Below, in pieces: positions 18,141-26,718 of a DNA stretch of 64,000 bases. The stretch lies in the NCBI GenBank assembly GCA_965199175.1, contig OZ240684.1, forward strand, positions 1,922,001 to 1,986,000. Direction: 5' to 3'. The position numbers and the translations under genes were made by a program. A model generated the notes under the pieces. That model was given only the letters and a program-made list of their open reading frames with translations. It was not told the origin of the DNA and ran no database searches. The stretch comes from G963923945 sp965199175 (GTDB taxonomy: Bacteria; Pseudomonadota; Alphaproteobacteria; G963923945). The first letter of the stretch is position 1; every line of letters starts with the position of its first letter.

Positions 18141-18464
18141 ATGACGACATTTGACGACCGCAAAAAAGGTCAGGAAGCCAAATACTCAAAAGATCAGGAA
18201 ACGATATTCCGGGTGACTGCCCGCCGAAATAAATTACTTGGTCTGTGGGCTGCTGAACATCTGGGTATACATGGTGAGGCTGCGGATGCCTATGCGCGCC
18301 AGGTGATTGAGGCTGACTTTGAAAAACCCGGCGACGATGATGTGGTGGAAAAAATCATGGGCGATTTTTCTGCTCAATCGGTTGATATTGAAGAAAATGA
18401 ACTTCGGCAAAAAATGGATGATTTTTTGGGACAAGCCCGGGAACAAATTGAGGCCGGAACCTGA
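18141..18464 (+). CDS. DUF1476 protein, F1FO-ATPase zeta-subunit type
   Basis: A 107-residue soluble helical protein of the DUF1476 family. In Paracoccus the homologous zeta subunit inhibits ATP hydrolysis by the F1FO synthase; transfer of that role here is by family. The hallmark N-terminus MTTFDDRKKGQEAKYS is the inhibitory segment, followed by ARRNKLLGLWAAEHLG and the acidic/amphipathic EADFEKPGDDDVVEKI region. An AAGGAG precedes the ATG. It is divergent from purC, as in many relatives. A GCCGG-AACCT/AGGTT-G-CCGGC hairpin overlaps the stop codon (18453-18475), but no strong T-run follows. Confidence 0.93.
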   Translation: MTTFDDRKKGQEAKYSKDQETIFRVTARRNKLLGLWAAEHLGIHGEAADAYARQVIEADFEKPGDDDVVEKIMGDFSAQSVDIEENELRQKMDDFLGQAREQIEAGT

Positions 18465-18475
18465 AGGTTGCCGGC
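18453..18475 (+). terminator. Hairpin at the 3' end of the DUF1476 gene
   Basis: GCCGGAACCT pairs with AGGTTGCCGGC with one bulged G and a GA loop. It overlaps the TGA. Only short T-runs follow, so it may be a weak terminator or an mRNA 3'-end stabiliser. Confidence 0.35.
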
Positions 18476-18556
18476 AGTTTGGTGATGCGATTTTTGGTAA
18501 TGCGATTTTCTCAACTATGCGAACGTATTTCTATATGATTTTTTCTATATGATTTT

Positions 18557-18937
18557 CTATGTGATCTGTTGGTCCTGAGCCGGTCCGCGATACATGCAGC
18601 CGCCGGCATTGGCCCGGCGAATGATGATTTTGCTGAGGTTGGGCATCAGCGGCTGTAATTGATTCCAGAACCAGCGGGCGATATTTTCGCAGGTCGGTTT
18701 CTCCAGACCGGTTACGTCATTGAGATAGACATGATCCAGCGTATCAACCAATGGCTGGACCGTAGTGGTTAATGCTCCGATATCCATCACCCATCCGGAA
18801 TCATCTTCTACTGGTCCGTGGATATGGACTTCGACCTCATAGGAATGGCCATGCAGCTGCCCGTATTTGTGATCTTCGGGAAAGCCGGGCATGCGATGGG
18901 CTGAATCGAAAGAGAAACTCTTGAATATTTCCATCAT
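18557..18937 (-). CDS. queD: QueD / 6-pyruvoyltetrahydropterin synthase family protein with Tyr in place of the catalytic Cys
   Basis: A 126-residue protein of the 6-carboxytetrahydropterin synthase family, normally acting on dihydroneopterin triphosphate in queuosine synthesis. Zinc-ligand histidines are present (His14 in DSAHR, His29 and His31 in LHGH), as are the Asp68-His69 pair in LDHVYLND and the terminal GCMYRG. However, where E. coli QueD has its nucleophile Cys27 (HKCGRLHGH), this protein reads HKYGQLHGH with Tyr25; the codon is TAC, one base from TGC. It may be an inactive, altered or retasked homologue, or have a sequence error. The neighbours (DUF1476, TlpA-like) do not indicate a pathway. 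The symbol reflects homology, not proven function. Confidence 0.82.
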   Translation of the reverse strand: MMEIFKSFSFDSAHRMPGFPEDHKYGQLHGHSYEVEVHIHGPVEDDSGWVMDIGALTTTVQPLVDTLDHVYLNDVTGLEKPTCENIARWFWNQLQPLMPNLSKIIIRRANAGGCMYRGPAQDQQIT

Positions 18938-19085
18938 ATGAATATTTCTGTCATATTATGTCTGTATTGGATGCTTTTGATGAGAAATGATGTCGAATCT
19001 GATTTTTCCCGAATCTGACTTTCCCCCACAACCGTTTGTATTTCCCGGCTTGGTCAGAAATGGGGGATATTTTTTGATCTGTTTT

Positions 19086-19153
19086 AACGTGGGGACTAAA
19101 AAATTTGGGGACTAAAAATTTGGGGCCAAAAATTTAACGTGGGGCTAAAAAAT
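19086..19153. repeat. ~15-bp degenerate tandem repeat overlapping the end of the TlpA-like gene
   Basis: Four degenerate units of the form TGGGGACTAAAAAATT lie head to tail. The last one provides the final codons and stop of the TlpA-like gene (its TAA is at 19134-19136), so the repeat and the gene end share bases. Confidence 0.75.
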
Positions 19154-19733
19154 TCCCAATGAGTTTTATTGCTGTTTCATCATTCCAATCGAAAGGTCCC
19201 TCCAGGCGGGCGGCTTCTTCGCCTGCCGGATTGATGATCAGGGTTGTCGGCATATGGTTGATCCCCAATGCATGAGAGACCGAAAGATTGGGATCGTAAT
19301 AAACCGGTAAATCGGTCAGTCCATGTCGTTTAAGAAATTCCGGTACCCGTTCAAAGGGAGTTCGATCGACGGACAGAGCAACAAAGGCCAGAGACTGGGT
19401 GTCAAAGCGATTGGCCAGCTGGAGCATGCTTGGCAATTCTTCGATGCATGGTGGACACCAGGTTGCCCAGATGTTTAAAAGCAATAATTTTCCACGAAAT
19501 GCTTCAAGGCTGGTTTTCTGCCCCCCGGCATCCATGAAGGAAATATCAGGCAGAGGCCTGGGTTCGCCATGAATATCAAAAATCCAGACCGGTTGATCTG
19601 TAACCCGCTCAGAAAATAGGTTATATGGTCTTTGAGCGGGTGACTGAAAGGTTACCCAGATCGATACTGCGGCCAAAGTGACACATGTCGCACCGGCCAG
19701 CACCAGGATTGTGAGTTTTGCTTTTATATTCAT
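19134..19733 (-). CDS. TlpA-like membrane-anchored thioredoxin-fold protein
   Basis: A ~199-residue protein with an N-terminal signal-anchor (LTILVLAGATCVTLAAVSIW) and a periplasmic TlpA/ResA-like domain. The redox motif is WATWCPPCIEELP, the TlpA WCxxC type, and the cis-proline lies in NHMPTTLIINPAG. Such proteins reduce periplasmic disulfides, often for cytochrome c or oxidase assembly; no such genes are adjacent, so the client is unknown. Two starts are possible: ATG 19754 and ATG 19733. The latter is preferred because GGAG lies 9 bases upstream and it leaves a shorter N-region before the anchor. The C-terminus runs into a tandem repeat. Confidence 0.88.
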   Translation of the reverse strand: MNIKAKLTILVLAGATCVTLAAVSIWVTFQSPAQRPYNLFSERVTDQPVWIFDIHGEPRPLPDISFMDAGGQKTSLEAFRGKLLLLNIWATWCPPCIEELPSMLQLANRFDTQSLAFVALSVDRTPFERVPEFLKRHGLTDLPVYYDPNLSVSHALGINHMPTTLIINPAGEEAARLEGPFDWNDETAIKLIGNFLAPR

Positions 19734-19849
19734 CAGTCCAGGCTCCACCATCATGTTCTCTGCGTATATGTTTCAGACATTGTATATGTTCTAAATATTA
19801 ACGTCCTTGTTAAAGCAACATGCTTATTGAAGCGATTATTCACCCAGTT

Positions 19850-19894
19850 GTCTAAAGATATTGTGTCTAAAGATATTGCCCGTAAAGATATTGT
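19850..19894 (+). repeat. 15-bp repeat, three copies, abutting the argH start
   Basis: Three copies of GTCTAAAGATATTGT at 19850, 19865 and 19880 end two bases before the argH ATG. The period is a multiple of three and the frame is open through it. The usual ribosome-site position is occupied by the repeat, and no clear Shine-Dalgarno is visible. Confidence 0.85.
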
Positions 19895-19896
19895 CC

Positions 19897-21339
19897 ATGT
19901 CGGAAGGTAAAACAAGAGTCAATCAGCCCGGATCACCATCAACTGCCTCGCCGAGCCCGATATGGGGCGGGCGGTTCACCTCTGGTCCTGATGATTTGAT
20001 GCAGGAAATCAATGCTTCGGTTGATTTTGATCAGGCGTTGGCCTCCCAGGATATCATGGCTTCCGGGAGTCATGCCCGGATGTTGGCTGCCTGTGGCATC
20101 ATCAGCCATGAAGAAAGCCAGGATATCCAGGCAGGTCTTGAGGCGATTGCTCAACAGATTGCTCAGGGCGCATTCACCTATCGGCGTGATCTGGAAGATA
20201 TCCATATGAATATCGAAGCCGCCCTTGCTGAGCGTATTGGTGAAACCGCAGGCAAGCTGCACACGGCGCGCTCCCGCAATGATCAGGTGGCGACGGATCT
20301 CCGTCTCTGGGTTCGGTCTGCTCTTGATGATATGGATTCTGCTTTATCCGGATTGCAAGCTGCTTTAATCAGCCGGGCTGAGGAACATACCGATACGATT
20401 ATGCCGGGTTTTACCCATTTGCAAACCGCCCAGCCAATCACTTTGGGGCATCATTTGCTGGCCTATGTGGAGATGTTTGGCCGGGATCGTTCCCGGGTAT
20501 CTGATGCGCGGCGGCGTCTGAATGAATGTCCCTTAGGGGCTGCGGCGTTGGCCGGGACGGCTTTTCCTGTTGATCGCGCTTTGACAGCCCGGGATCTTGG
20601 CTTTGACCGACCGATGGCCAATTCTGTTGATGCGGTCTCTGACCGGGATTTTGCTCTTGATTTTCTGGCTGCTGCTGCTGTTTCGTCTATGCATATTTCC
20701 CGTCTGGCTGAGGAAATTGTTATTTGGAGCAGTGATGCGTTCGGTTTTGTGACATTATCGGATTCTTTTTCGACCGGGAGTTCGATCATGCCCCAGAAAC
20801 GTAACCCTGATGCGGCTGAGTTGGCGCGGGCAAAAACCGGCCGTATCTTTGGTGGGTTGATGTCTTTGCTGGTGGCACTCAAGGGGCTTCCGCTGGCTTA
20901 TTCCAAAGACATGCAGGAAGACAAAGAGCCTGTTTTCGATGCGGCACGTAGCTGGTCGCTCTGTCTGGCTGCTATGACCGCGATGATTGGTGATGCGGTT
21001 TTTAACCGGGATTCAATGGCAAAAGCGGCTGAGGATGGCTATTCAACCGCAACCGATATGGCCGATTGGTTGGTGCGGGTGCTTGGTCTGCCGTTTCGCC
21101 GGGCTCACGGGGTGGCTGGAAAAATTGTTGCTCTGGCGGCACGCAGGAACAGTCGCCTTGCTGACTTAGCTTTGTCGGATTTACAAAGCATTGAACCTGG
21201 TATTGACCAACGTATTTATGATGTTCTGACGGTTGAAAAATCGGTAGCCAGCCGCCAAAGTTTTGGCGGGACGGCTCCTGACCGGGTACGCGAAGCGATT
21301 ATCGAGGCGCGACGTCGCTTTTTGGCGGATAAATCTTAG
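19897..21339 (+). CDS. argH: Argininosuccinate lyase
   Basis: A 480-residue fumarase/aspartase-superfamily enzyme that splits argininosuccinate into arginine and fumarate. The signature GSSIMPQKRNPD is near residue 295. HTARSRNDQVATDLRLW, the catalytic MPGFTHLQTAQP histidine segment and a C-terminal SYDVLT-equivalent (IYDVLTVEKSVASRQSFGGT) are present. The ATG at 19897 is chosen because WGGRF follows within 30 residues, as in the family; the frame is open 36 bp further up through a 15-bp repeat. Followed by lptM and lysA, a standard alphaproteobacterial trio. Confidence 0.95.
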   Translation: MSEGKTRVNQPGSPSTASPSPIWGGRFTSGPDDLMQEINASVDFDQALASQDIMASGSHARMLAACGIISHEESQDIQAGLEAIAQQIAQGAFTYRRDLEDIHMNIEAALAERIGETAGKLHTARSRNDQVATDLRLWVRSALDDMDSALSGLQAALISRAEEHTDTIMPGFTHLQTAQPITLGHHLLAYVEMFGRDRSRVSDARRRLNECPLGAAALAGTAFPVDRALTARDLGFDRPMANSVDAVSDRDFALDFLAAAAVSSMHISRLAEEIVIWSSDAFGFVTLSDSFSTGSSIMPQKRNPDAAELARAKTGRIFGGLMSLLVALKGLPLAYSKDMQEDKEPVFDAARSWSLCLAAMTAMIGDAVFNRDSMAKAAEDGYSTATDMADWLVRVLGLPFRRAHGVAGKIVALAARRNSRLADLALSDLQSIEPGIDQRIYDVLTVEKSVASRQSFGGTAPDRVREAIIEARRRFLADKS

Positions 21340-21397
21340 GCGTTATGGATAAACCCTGTATGTTTGGCTGGATGTCGTTGATTGGTGGAATTCTGAG

Positions 21398-21550
21398 ATG
21401 TTTCTGACGTTTTTAAGGAGTCGTCTGGCGGTGATGCTGCTGCTGCTTGGGGTGGCCGGGGTTGCTGCTTGTGGCAAAAAAGCACCGCTTGATCCGGTGC
21501 CGGGGGGGACGTATCCGCGTTCCTATCCGGATTCATCGTCATCGTCATAG
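21398..21550 (+). CDS. lptM: Small lipoprotein, LptM (YifL) family
   Basis: A 50-residue lipoprotein precursor. An N-terminal positively charged stretch and a leucine-rich hydrophobic core end in the lipobox VAAC, followed by GKKAPLDPVPGG, matching the CGxKGPLxxP start of mature LptM. In E. coli LptM helps oxidative maturation of the LPS translocon protein LptD at the outer membrane. The C-terminus is a short proline/serine tail. It lies between argH and lysA, its usual position in Alphaproteobacteria. AAGGAG occurs inside the frame, not upstream; the ATG at 21398 is the only one giving a full signal sequence. Confidence 0.85.
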   Translation: MFLTFLRSRLAVMLLLLGVAGVAACGKKAPLDPVPGGTYPRSYPDSSSSS

Positions 21551-21578
21551 AGCCTCTTCTGACGTGTGACGGTCTCTC

Positions 21579-22850
21579 GTGAGTGCATTTCATCACCGTG
21601 ATGGTCGGCTTTATTGCGAAGATGTGGCTCTTGAAGATCTTGCCAGGGCTGTTGGTACACCGGTTTATTGTTACAGCAGTGCTCAGATTTCTGGTAATTA
21701 TACGGCTTTTTCACAGGCCTTGGCGGGATTATCGGCAACCATCTGTTTTGCGGTTAAAGCCAACCCTAATTTAGCAGTGATCCGGTGTCTTGCCCGGCTG
21801 GGTGCCGGGGCTGATGTTGTCAGCGGTGGTGAAATGAGCCGGGTTCTTGCCGCAGGTATTCCGGCAGACAAGATTGTCTTTTCCGGGGTTGGAAAAACAG
21901 AAGAAGAAATGCGGGCCGGGTTGAGAGCCGGAATTGGTCAATTCAATATCGAATCGGAAGATGAACTGGAAACCCTTGCTGATTTAGCAAAGCAGGAGGG
22001 TTGCCGTGCGCCGGTTGCTGTGCGGCTGAATCCGGATATTGATGCCGGAACCCATGACAAAATATCGACCGGGCGGGCCGAAGATAAATTCGGTATTTCC
22101 GGGGCGATGGTCGAATATCTTTATAAGCGTATCACGGCCCTTGAAAGTCTTGAGGCCCGTGGTTTAGCGATTCATATTGGTTCTCAGATTCTTGATCTGG
22201 ATCATTTTTCCCTTGCTTTTCAGCGTATGCGTTTGGTGTGTCAATCTTTGCGTGATCAGGGATTGACGGTGGAGACTCTTGATCTTGGTGGCGGGCTTGG
22301 GGTTGCTTATGCCAATCAGGGCGGAGCAGATTTAAGCGGCTATGCCGCTATTGTGCGCCGCGAAATTGGTGATCTGGGGTCCCGGTTGATCTTTGAGCCG
22401 GGCCGGGCATTGCTTGCCAATGCCGGGATTTTGATTTCCCGGGTGATCAGGCTGAAAAAAGGTCAAAACCGGGATTTTCTGATCCTTGACGCCGGGATGA
22501 ATGATTTTATGCGTCCGGCTCTTTATGATGCGTATCATGATATTATGCTGATGCGTGATGATCTTCCCGACCAGGGCAATCACCGGGTTGATGTGGTTGG
22601 CCCGGTCTGTGAGAGTGCCGATACCTTTGCCAGACAGGATGTCTTACCCCCCTTGGCGGCGGGTGATTTCGTTGCCATATCTCATGCAGGGGCATATGGA
22701 GCGGCGATGGCCTCTACATATAATCTTCGCCCCAGAGTTGCCGAAGTTTTGGTGCACAAAGATGGTTATGACGTTGTCAGACAACGTGACAGCGTCGAAG
22801 ACATGCTGGCAAAGGAAACCATTCCCTCATGGCTCAATGGTCGCGACTGA
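21579..22850 (+). CDS. lysA: Diaminopimelate decarboxylase
   Basis: A 423-residue PLP enzyme of the alanine racemase-fold group that decarboxylates meso-diaminopimelate to lysine. The PLP lysine is in FAVKANPN near residue 60, followed by GAGADVVSGGE. HIGSQI, LDLGGGLGV, EPGRALLANAG and the substrate-binding GPVCESADTFA are all present. The start is GTG at 21579, because the conserved beginning FHHRDGRLYCEDV comes directly after it. It overlaps the next gene by 22 bp. Together with lptM and argH it forms a co-directional block. Confidence 0.95.
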   Translation: MSAFHHRDGRLYCEDVALEDLARAVGTPVYCYSSAQISGNYTAFSQALAGLSATICFAVKANPNLAVIRCLARLGAGADVVSGGEMSRVLAAGIPADKIVFSGVGKTEEEMRAGLRAGIGQFNIESEDELETLADLAKQEGCRAPVAVRLNPDIDAGTHDKISTGRAEDKFGISGAMVEYLYKRITALESLEARGLAIHIGSQILDLDHFSLAFQRMRLVCQSLRDQGLTVETLDLGGGLGVAYANQGGADLSGYAAIVRREIGDLGSRLIFEPGRALLANAGILISRVIRLKKGQNRDFLILDAGMNDFMRPALYDAYHDIMLMRDDLPDQGNHRVDVVGPVCESADTFARQDVLPPLAAGDFVAISHAGAYGAAMASTYNLRPRVAEVLVHKDGYDVVRQRDSVEDMLAKETIPSWLNGRD

Positions 22851-25420
22851 AACACTTTATGTCCCTGAAACACCGCGGGATCATGTCTTCTGACCGGGTT
22901 TTGAAACTCCGGTTATTCCAGTCCTTCGCGGTGCTTTGGATTGAGTTTTTATGGTCTTGTGCCTGGTTGCTGTTTTTGGTTCCGGCGGTTTTTTTCTGTC
23001 TGGCTGCTGTCGGATTGACCCCGGGGCATCCCTGGATTCATCTTTTTTGGCTGGCTGGATTTTTTCTTGCTCTGATTGGTGCGGTATTTCATTTGGTGGT
23101 TTCTGTACGGGGCCGGGGGGTTCCGACTTCGCAGCAGGCCTGGAGGCGGCTCGATGATGAAAGCGGTCTGGCGCATGATCCACTGAGTTCGCTGGCTGAC
23201 CGACCGGTTGCTCCGGCAGGTCAGGTGGCTGTAACAACCGCATTATGGCGGTACCATCTGGATCGCCTGGTGGCAGGGTTGGGTCGGATTCCGGTCCCCT
23301 GTCCTCACCCACCGCATCATCGCGGTGCCCGCATCGGTGGTCGTGTTTTGGTTGTTGTTTTGGCGGTTCTTGCAATCGCAGCCTGGCATGCGCCTCAAGA
23401 TACATTGCGTGCGCGTCTGGTTGGGGCAATGGTTCCGGATTTTTCGATTTTTCCGGATTCTCCCCGGCCAGTTCTGGATGTCTGGATTGATCCGCCATCT
23501 TATATGAATCGCTCACCATTGGTTCTGGCTTCGGCTGATGGGGCGGTTCACCGGGCGGGGTCTCACATCATCGAGGTTCCGGTTGGTGGTCAGGCCTGGA
23601 TCCGGGCTTTTGGAGTTGTGCCGCAATCGGGTGGACTCCGGGATGATGCCGATGGACTCTTAACGGCCCGTCTGGGTGATCAAGAACAGATTCTGAATAG
23701 ATCCGGAGACCTGTATGCAACCTCTTTTCCGTATCGCGGGGAAACGGTTCTGGAGATTCAATATGATGGGGAAATTTTGGATTCCTGGGGTTTGGCGCCG
23801 ATCCCTGATACCCCCCCGGACGTGACGATGCCCCACCCTCCCCGGCCAGGCAGACGTTTGGCCTTGCGGTTTGATTATGAGGCACGTGATGATTACAGGG
23901 TCGAAAAAGTCTGGGCTGAGATTCGTCCTGCTCAGCCTCCTGTTCACTCTCAGGATACAGAGACGTTGTTATTGATCCGGTTGTCACAGGGCGGCAAGCC
24001 GGATGTTTCCGGGCTGGTCCACCGGGATCTGACCCCTCATCCCTGGGCCGGGGAGGAGGTGGAGATACGTCTAAAGGCTCAGGATTCTCTTGATCAGACT
24101 GCCGCAACACCGCCGGTGCGTTTGATATTGCCTGAACGTGTTTTTACCCATCCGTTGGCTCAGAACATTATTGCTGAGCGTAAGCGGTTGATCCGGGACC
24201 CTGCCACAGCGGTGTCTGTTGCCCGGAATTTGGAGGGCATTGCCAATCAATTACAGCAATCACCGGGAAACCAGGCCATTTTTCTCGGTCTTCAGCACGG
24301 GCGTAATCAGCTTCTCAAGCCGGATAAGATTGATGCGGTGATTGGCTTTCTGTGGGATTTGGCATTGCGGTTGGAGGATGGATCACTGGGTGCGGCCGAA
24401 CGCGAATTACGTGCTGCTCAGGAAGCTCTGGAGGAAGCATTGGCTGGTCAGGCATCTCTTGATGAGATTGACCGCCTGACCCAACGGCTACGTGAGGCTC
24501 TGAATGAATTCTTGCGTCAATTATCCAATTCTCAAACCGCCGCACTTCCTGATGATTCAGCATCGACCAAGGATATGGTGACCGAAAAGAGTCTGGAAGA
24601 GTTGATCAATCAATCTCAGGATCTGGCCCATCTGGGCGAACGTTCAGCAGCTCAGCAGCTTTTGTCCCAACTCCGCGAGATGTTGGAAAATCTCCGGAGT
24701 GACGGCCAGAACGGCAACCCGGAAGCCAGCACCGGGATGATGGAAGCATTACAACGCCTGGGTGATACGGCCCGGATTCAGAAGGAATTGCTTAATCGCA
24801 GTATTGAACGCCAGCGCAAAAAAAATGATACAGAAGAAAACGGCAAACAGACCCGGCAACAAGAACCAGGGAGCCAATCCGGGCCCTTTTCACAACGTAT
24901 CCCGGATCAATCCTCAACCGGGAGGAAAGATCAGGAGGACTTTCGTGATGATGCCAGGCGTCAGGAAAGTCTGCGTCGCCAACTGGGTGATTTGATGCTT
25001 GATTTTGATGATCGTCTGGGGGATATCCCGCCTGATCTTGGGAAGGCTGAACGGGCGATGCGGGATGCGGTCAAAGCGTTGCAAGAGCAATCCTCAAGCG
25101 GGAATCCTGATAATGCTTTGCAACCGCAAAGCCGGGCCTTAGAGGCGTTGCAAAATGCCGGGCAGTCGATGGCCAATCGTATGACTCAAAATTCCGGCAT
25201 GTCTCAGGGCGGGCAACAGTCACGCAATGATCAGATGGATCCTTTTGGCCGCCGCCGGGCTGATCAGGAACAGCTGTCACCTGGCGATGAAACAATCCCC
25301 GACAAAGCAGCAACCAGCAAAGCCTATGAGGTTTTACGTGAGTTACGACGACGGGCCGCTGACCCCCGGCGTCCAGATGCTGACCGGGCCTATATCAACC
25401 GGCTCATCCCGAAATTCTGA
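22829..25420 (+). CDS. TIGR02302/DUF4175 family membrane protein
   Basis: An 863-residue conserved alphaproteobacterial protein of unknown function. The N-terminal ~130 residues hold two hydrophobic helices (FLWSCAWLLFLVPAVFF and WLAGFFLALIGAVFHLVV), with a third near residues 170-190. A large, probably periplasmic middle region carries LDVWIDPPSYMN and RDDYRVEKVWAEI. The last ~350 residues are charged and helical with repeated QLREMLENLR-like heptads, suggesting coiled coils, then a Gln/Asn-rich tail and a conserved end (AYEVLRELRRRAADPRRPDADRAYINRLI). Its place after lysA is conserved in relatives. The start lies inside lysA; ATG 22862 or 22883 could be used instead. No function is claimed. 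Confidence 0.85.
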   Translation: MAQWSRLKHFMSLKHRGIMSSDRVLKLRLFQSFAVLWIEFLWSCAWLLFLVPAVFFCLAAVGLTPGHPWIHLFWLAGFFLALIGAVFHLVVSVRGRGVPTSQQAWRRLDDESGLAHDPLSSLADRPVAPAGQVAVTTALWRYHLDRLVAGLGRIPVPCPHPPHHRGARIGGRVLVVVLAVLAIAAWHAPQDTLRARLVGAMVPDFSIFPDSPRPVLDVWIDPPSYMNRSPLVLASADGAVHRAGSHIIEVPVGGQAWIRAFGVVPQSGGLRDDADGLLTARLGDQEQILNRSGDLYATSFPYRGETVLEIQYDGEILDSWGLAPIPDTPPDVTMPHPPRPGRRLALRFDYEARDDYRVEKVWAEIRPAQPPVHSQDTETLLLIRLSQGGKPDVSGLVHRDLTPHPWAGEEVEIRLKAQDSLDQTAATPPVRLILPERVFTHPLAQNIIAERKRLIRDPATAVSVARNLEGIANQLQQSPGNQAIFLGLQHGRNQLLKPDKIDAVIGFLWDLALRLEDGSLGAAERELRAAQEALEEALAGQASLDEIDRLTQRLREALNEFLRQLSNSQTAALPDDSASTKDMVTEKSLEELINQSQDLAHLGERSAAQQLLSQLREMLENLRSDGQNGNPEASTGMMEALQRLGDTARIQKELLNRSIERQRKKNDTEENGKQTRQQEPGSQSGPFSQRIPDQSSTGRKDQEDFRDDARRQESLRRQLGDLMLDFDDRLGDIPPDLGKAERAMRDAVKALQEQSSSGNPDNALQPQSRALEALQNAGQSMANRMTQNSGMSQGGQQSRNDQMDPFGRRRADQEQLSPGDETIPDKAATSKAYEVLRELRRRAADPRRPDADRAYINRLIPKF

Positions 25421-25461
25421 TCTCACTATCATGAGCTGTTAAGGCCCTGTGCTGTTGTGGA

Positions 25462-26475
25462 TTACAGAATATCCACAATCTCGCTAATCGCATTTTTGTA
25501 TCGATCCAGAGGGTCTTTGTTCACCTGGGTCTGGATTCCATGAACTTTATATGGTCCGGCTTTTATGCCCCGCAAGGGCATGCCGTGATGGGATGCAACG
25601 ATGGATACAGAATGTGTATCAGGGACATTAAAAAACCGTTCGCTTTGTTCCCCGACCAAATGTTCAACCGGTATTTTTGATATCCTGTGACGGATTTCAC
25701 TATACATGGCACCAAATGCTTTGGCGGCCCCTTTATTATACTGTGTTGACCGGTTGAGCGGTACGATATGAATTTTTGGCAGAGGCATGGAAAAATCCTG
25801 TGCTTTTTGAGATATGGAGGATGTAAGATATTGGGAGGGCATTTCTTCCCCATAGATCAGCTTGGCCAGATTATCGATTGCCCTTGCCGATGATCCGTCC
25901 GCTGTACATGGCACAATCAGGCGGTCAGCGGCCAGAATGGCTTGTTCGGTGTAAATGGCAAAACTAGGGTTACAATCAATGAAAACTGTAATCTTCCGGC
26001 CTTGATTCTGTGTTTCAAAAGCCTCCAGAAGGTCCCCAACCCAGCTATGAACATTGCGCCAGGACTCTTTGGGAAGATCCTGTGAGGCAATTTGATTCAT
26101 GGTCGGGGTCTGAAGTTCAAGGGAGGGGTCTCCGACAACAAGATACAGATTGTTCGGTAGGCACTCATTGCATTCCCGGATTTTTGTAAAATATGCGACT
26201 TCGATACCGATTTTGCTGTGTGGCGATTGTATTCTTTTGTCAAAGTAACCGCCTATCGTGTTTCTGCTGTTGCCTTGATTTAATATATCCTCCAGTTTGT
26301 TGAATCCTTTGCTGTTTCCGCCCAGCAGTATTTCGCTGATATTGGCCTGTGGGCACATATCGACAACGGCAACCAATCTGTCCTCATGCTTGAGGGCATA
26401 TTCGGTTGCGATCGTGAAGGTGAGAAACGTTTTCCCCACGCCGCCTTTGTTGTTCCATACGGAGTATCTTTTCAT
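25462..26475 (-). CDS. Orphan ParA/MinD-type ATPase
   Basis: A 337-residue deviant-Walker ATPase. The start MKRYSVWNNKGGVGKT places the deviant Walker A at residues ~9-16, Walker A' is VVDMCPQANISEILLGG, and Walker B is TVFIDCNPSF. IVPCTADGSSARAID corresponds to the ParA switch/dimer region. The frame is open 19 codons further upstream, but the ATG at 26475 begins the family domain. No ParB, centromere-like array or plasmid gene is adjacent. The gene is flanked by core loci and looks inserted between TIGR02302 and the zinc-ribbon gene. It might position some cargo or be a remnant of a mobile element; its partner is unknown. Confidence 0.85.
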   Translation of the reverse strand: MKRYSVWNNKGGVGKTFLTFTIATEYALKHEDRLVAVVDMCPQANISEILLGGNSKGFNKLEDILNQGNSRNTIGGYFDKRIQSPHSKIGIEVAYFTKIRECNECLPNNLYLVVGDPSLELQTPTMNQIASQDLPKESWRNVHSWVGDLLEAFETQNQGRKITVFIDCNPSFAIYTEQAILAADRLIVPCTADGSSARAIDNLAKLIYGEEMPSQYLTSSISQKAQDFSMPLPKIHIVPLNRSTQYNKGAAKAFGAMYSEIRHRISKIPVEHLVGEQSERFFNVPDTHSVSIVASHHGMPLRGIKAGPYKVHGIQTQVNKDPLDRYKNAISEIVDIL

Positions 26476-26718
26476 GGTTGTACTCTTGGATTCTAATCTG
26501 AAATTATGATTCACCTTCCGGGATAGGGGCAATTATGGGTAGTGGCAACGTATGCAGTCAATCCTGCCGGTGCTGATTGGGTGACCAGTTTGATAGCCAG
26601 GGCCAGATGGATCGATTGTCTCAGTATATAATTCCTTTGTAATACTTAAGAGTGAAGATTCTCAGAGTACTACAGGTAGGCGGATATAAGGTTGACCGGA
26701 ACCGGATTCCGGGGTGCT

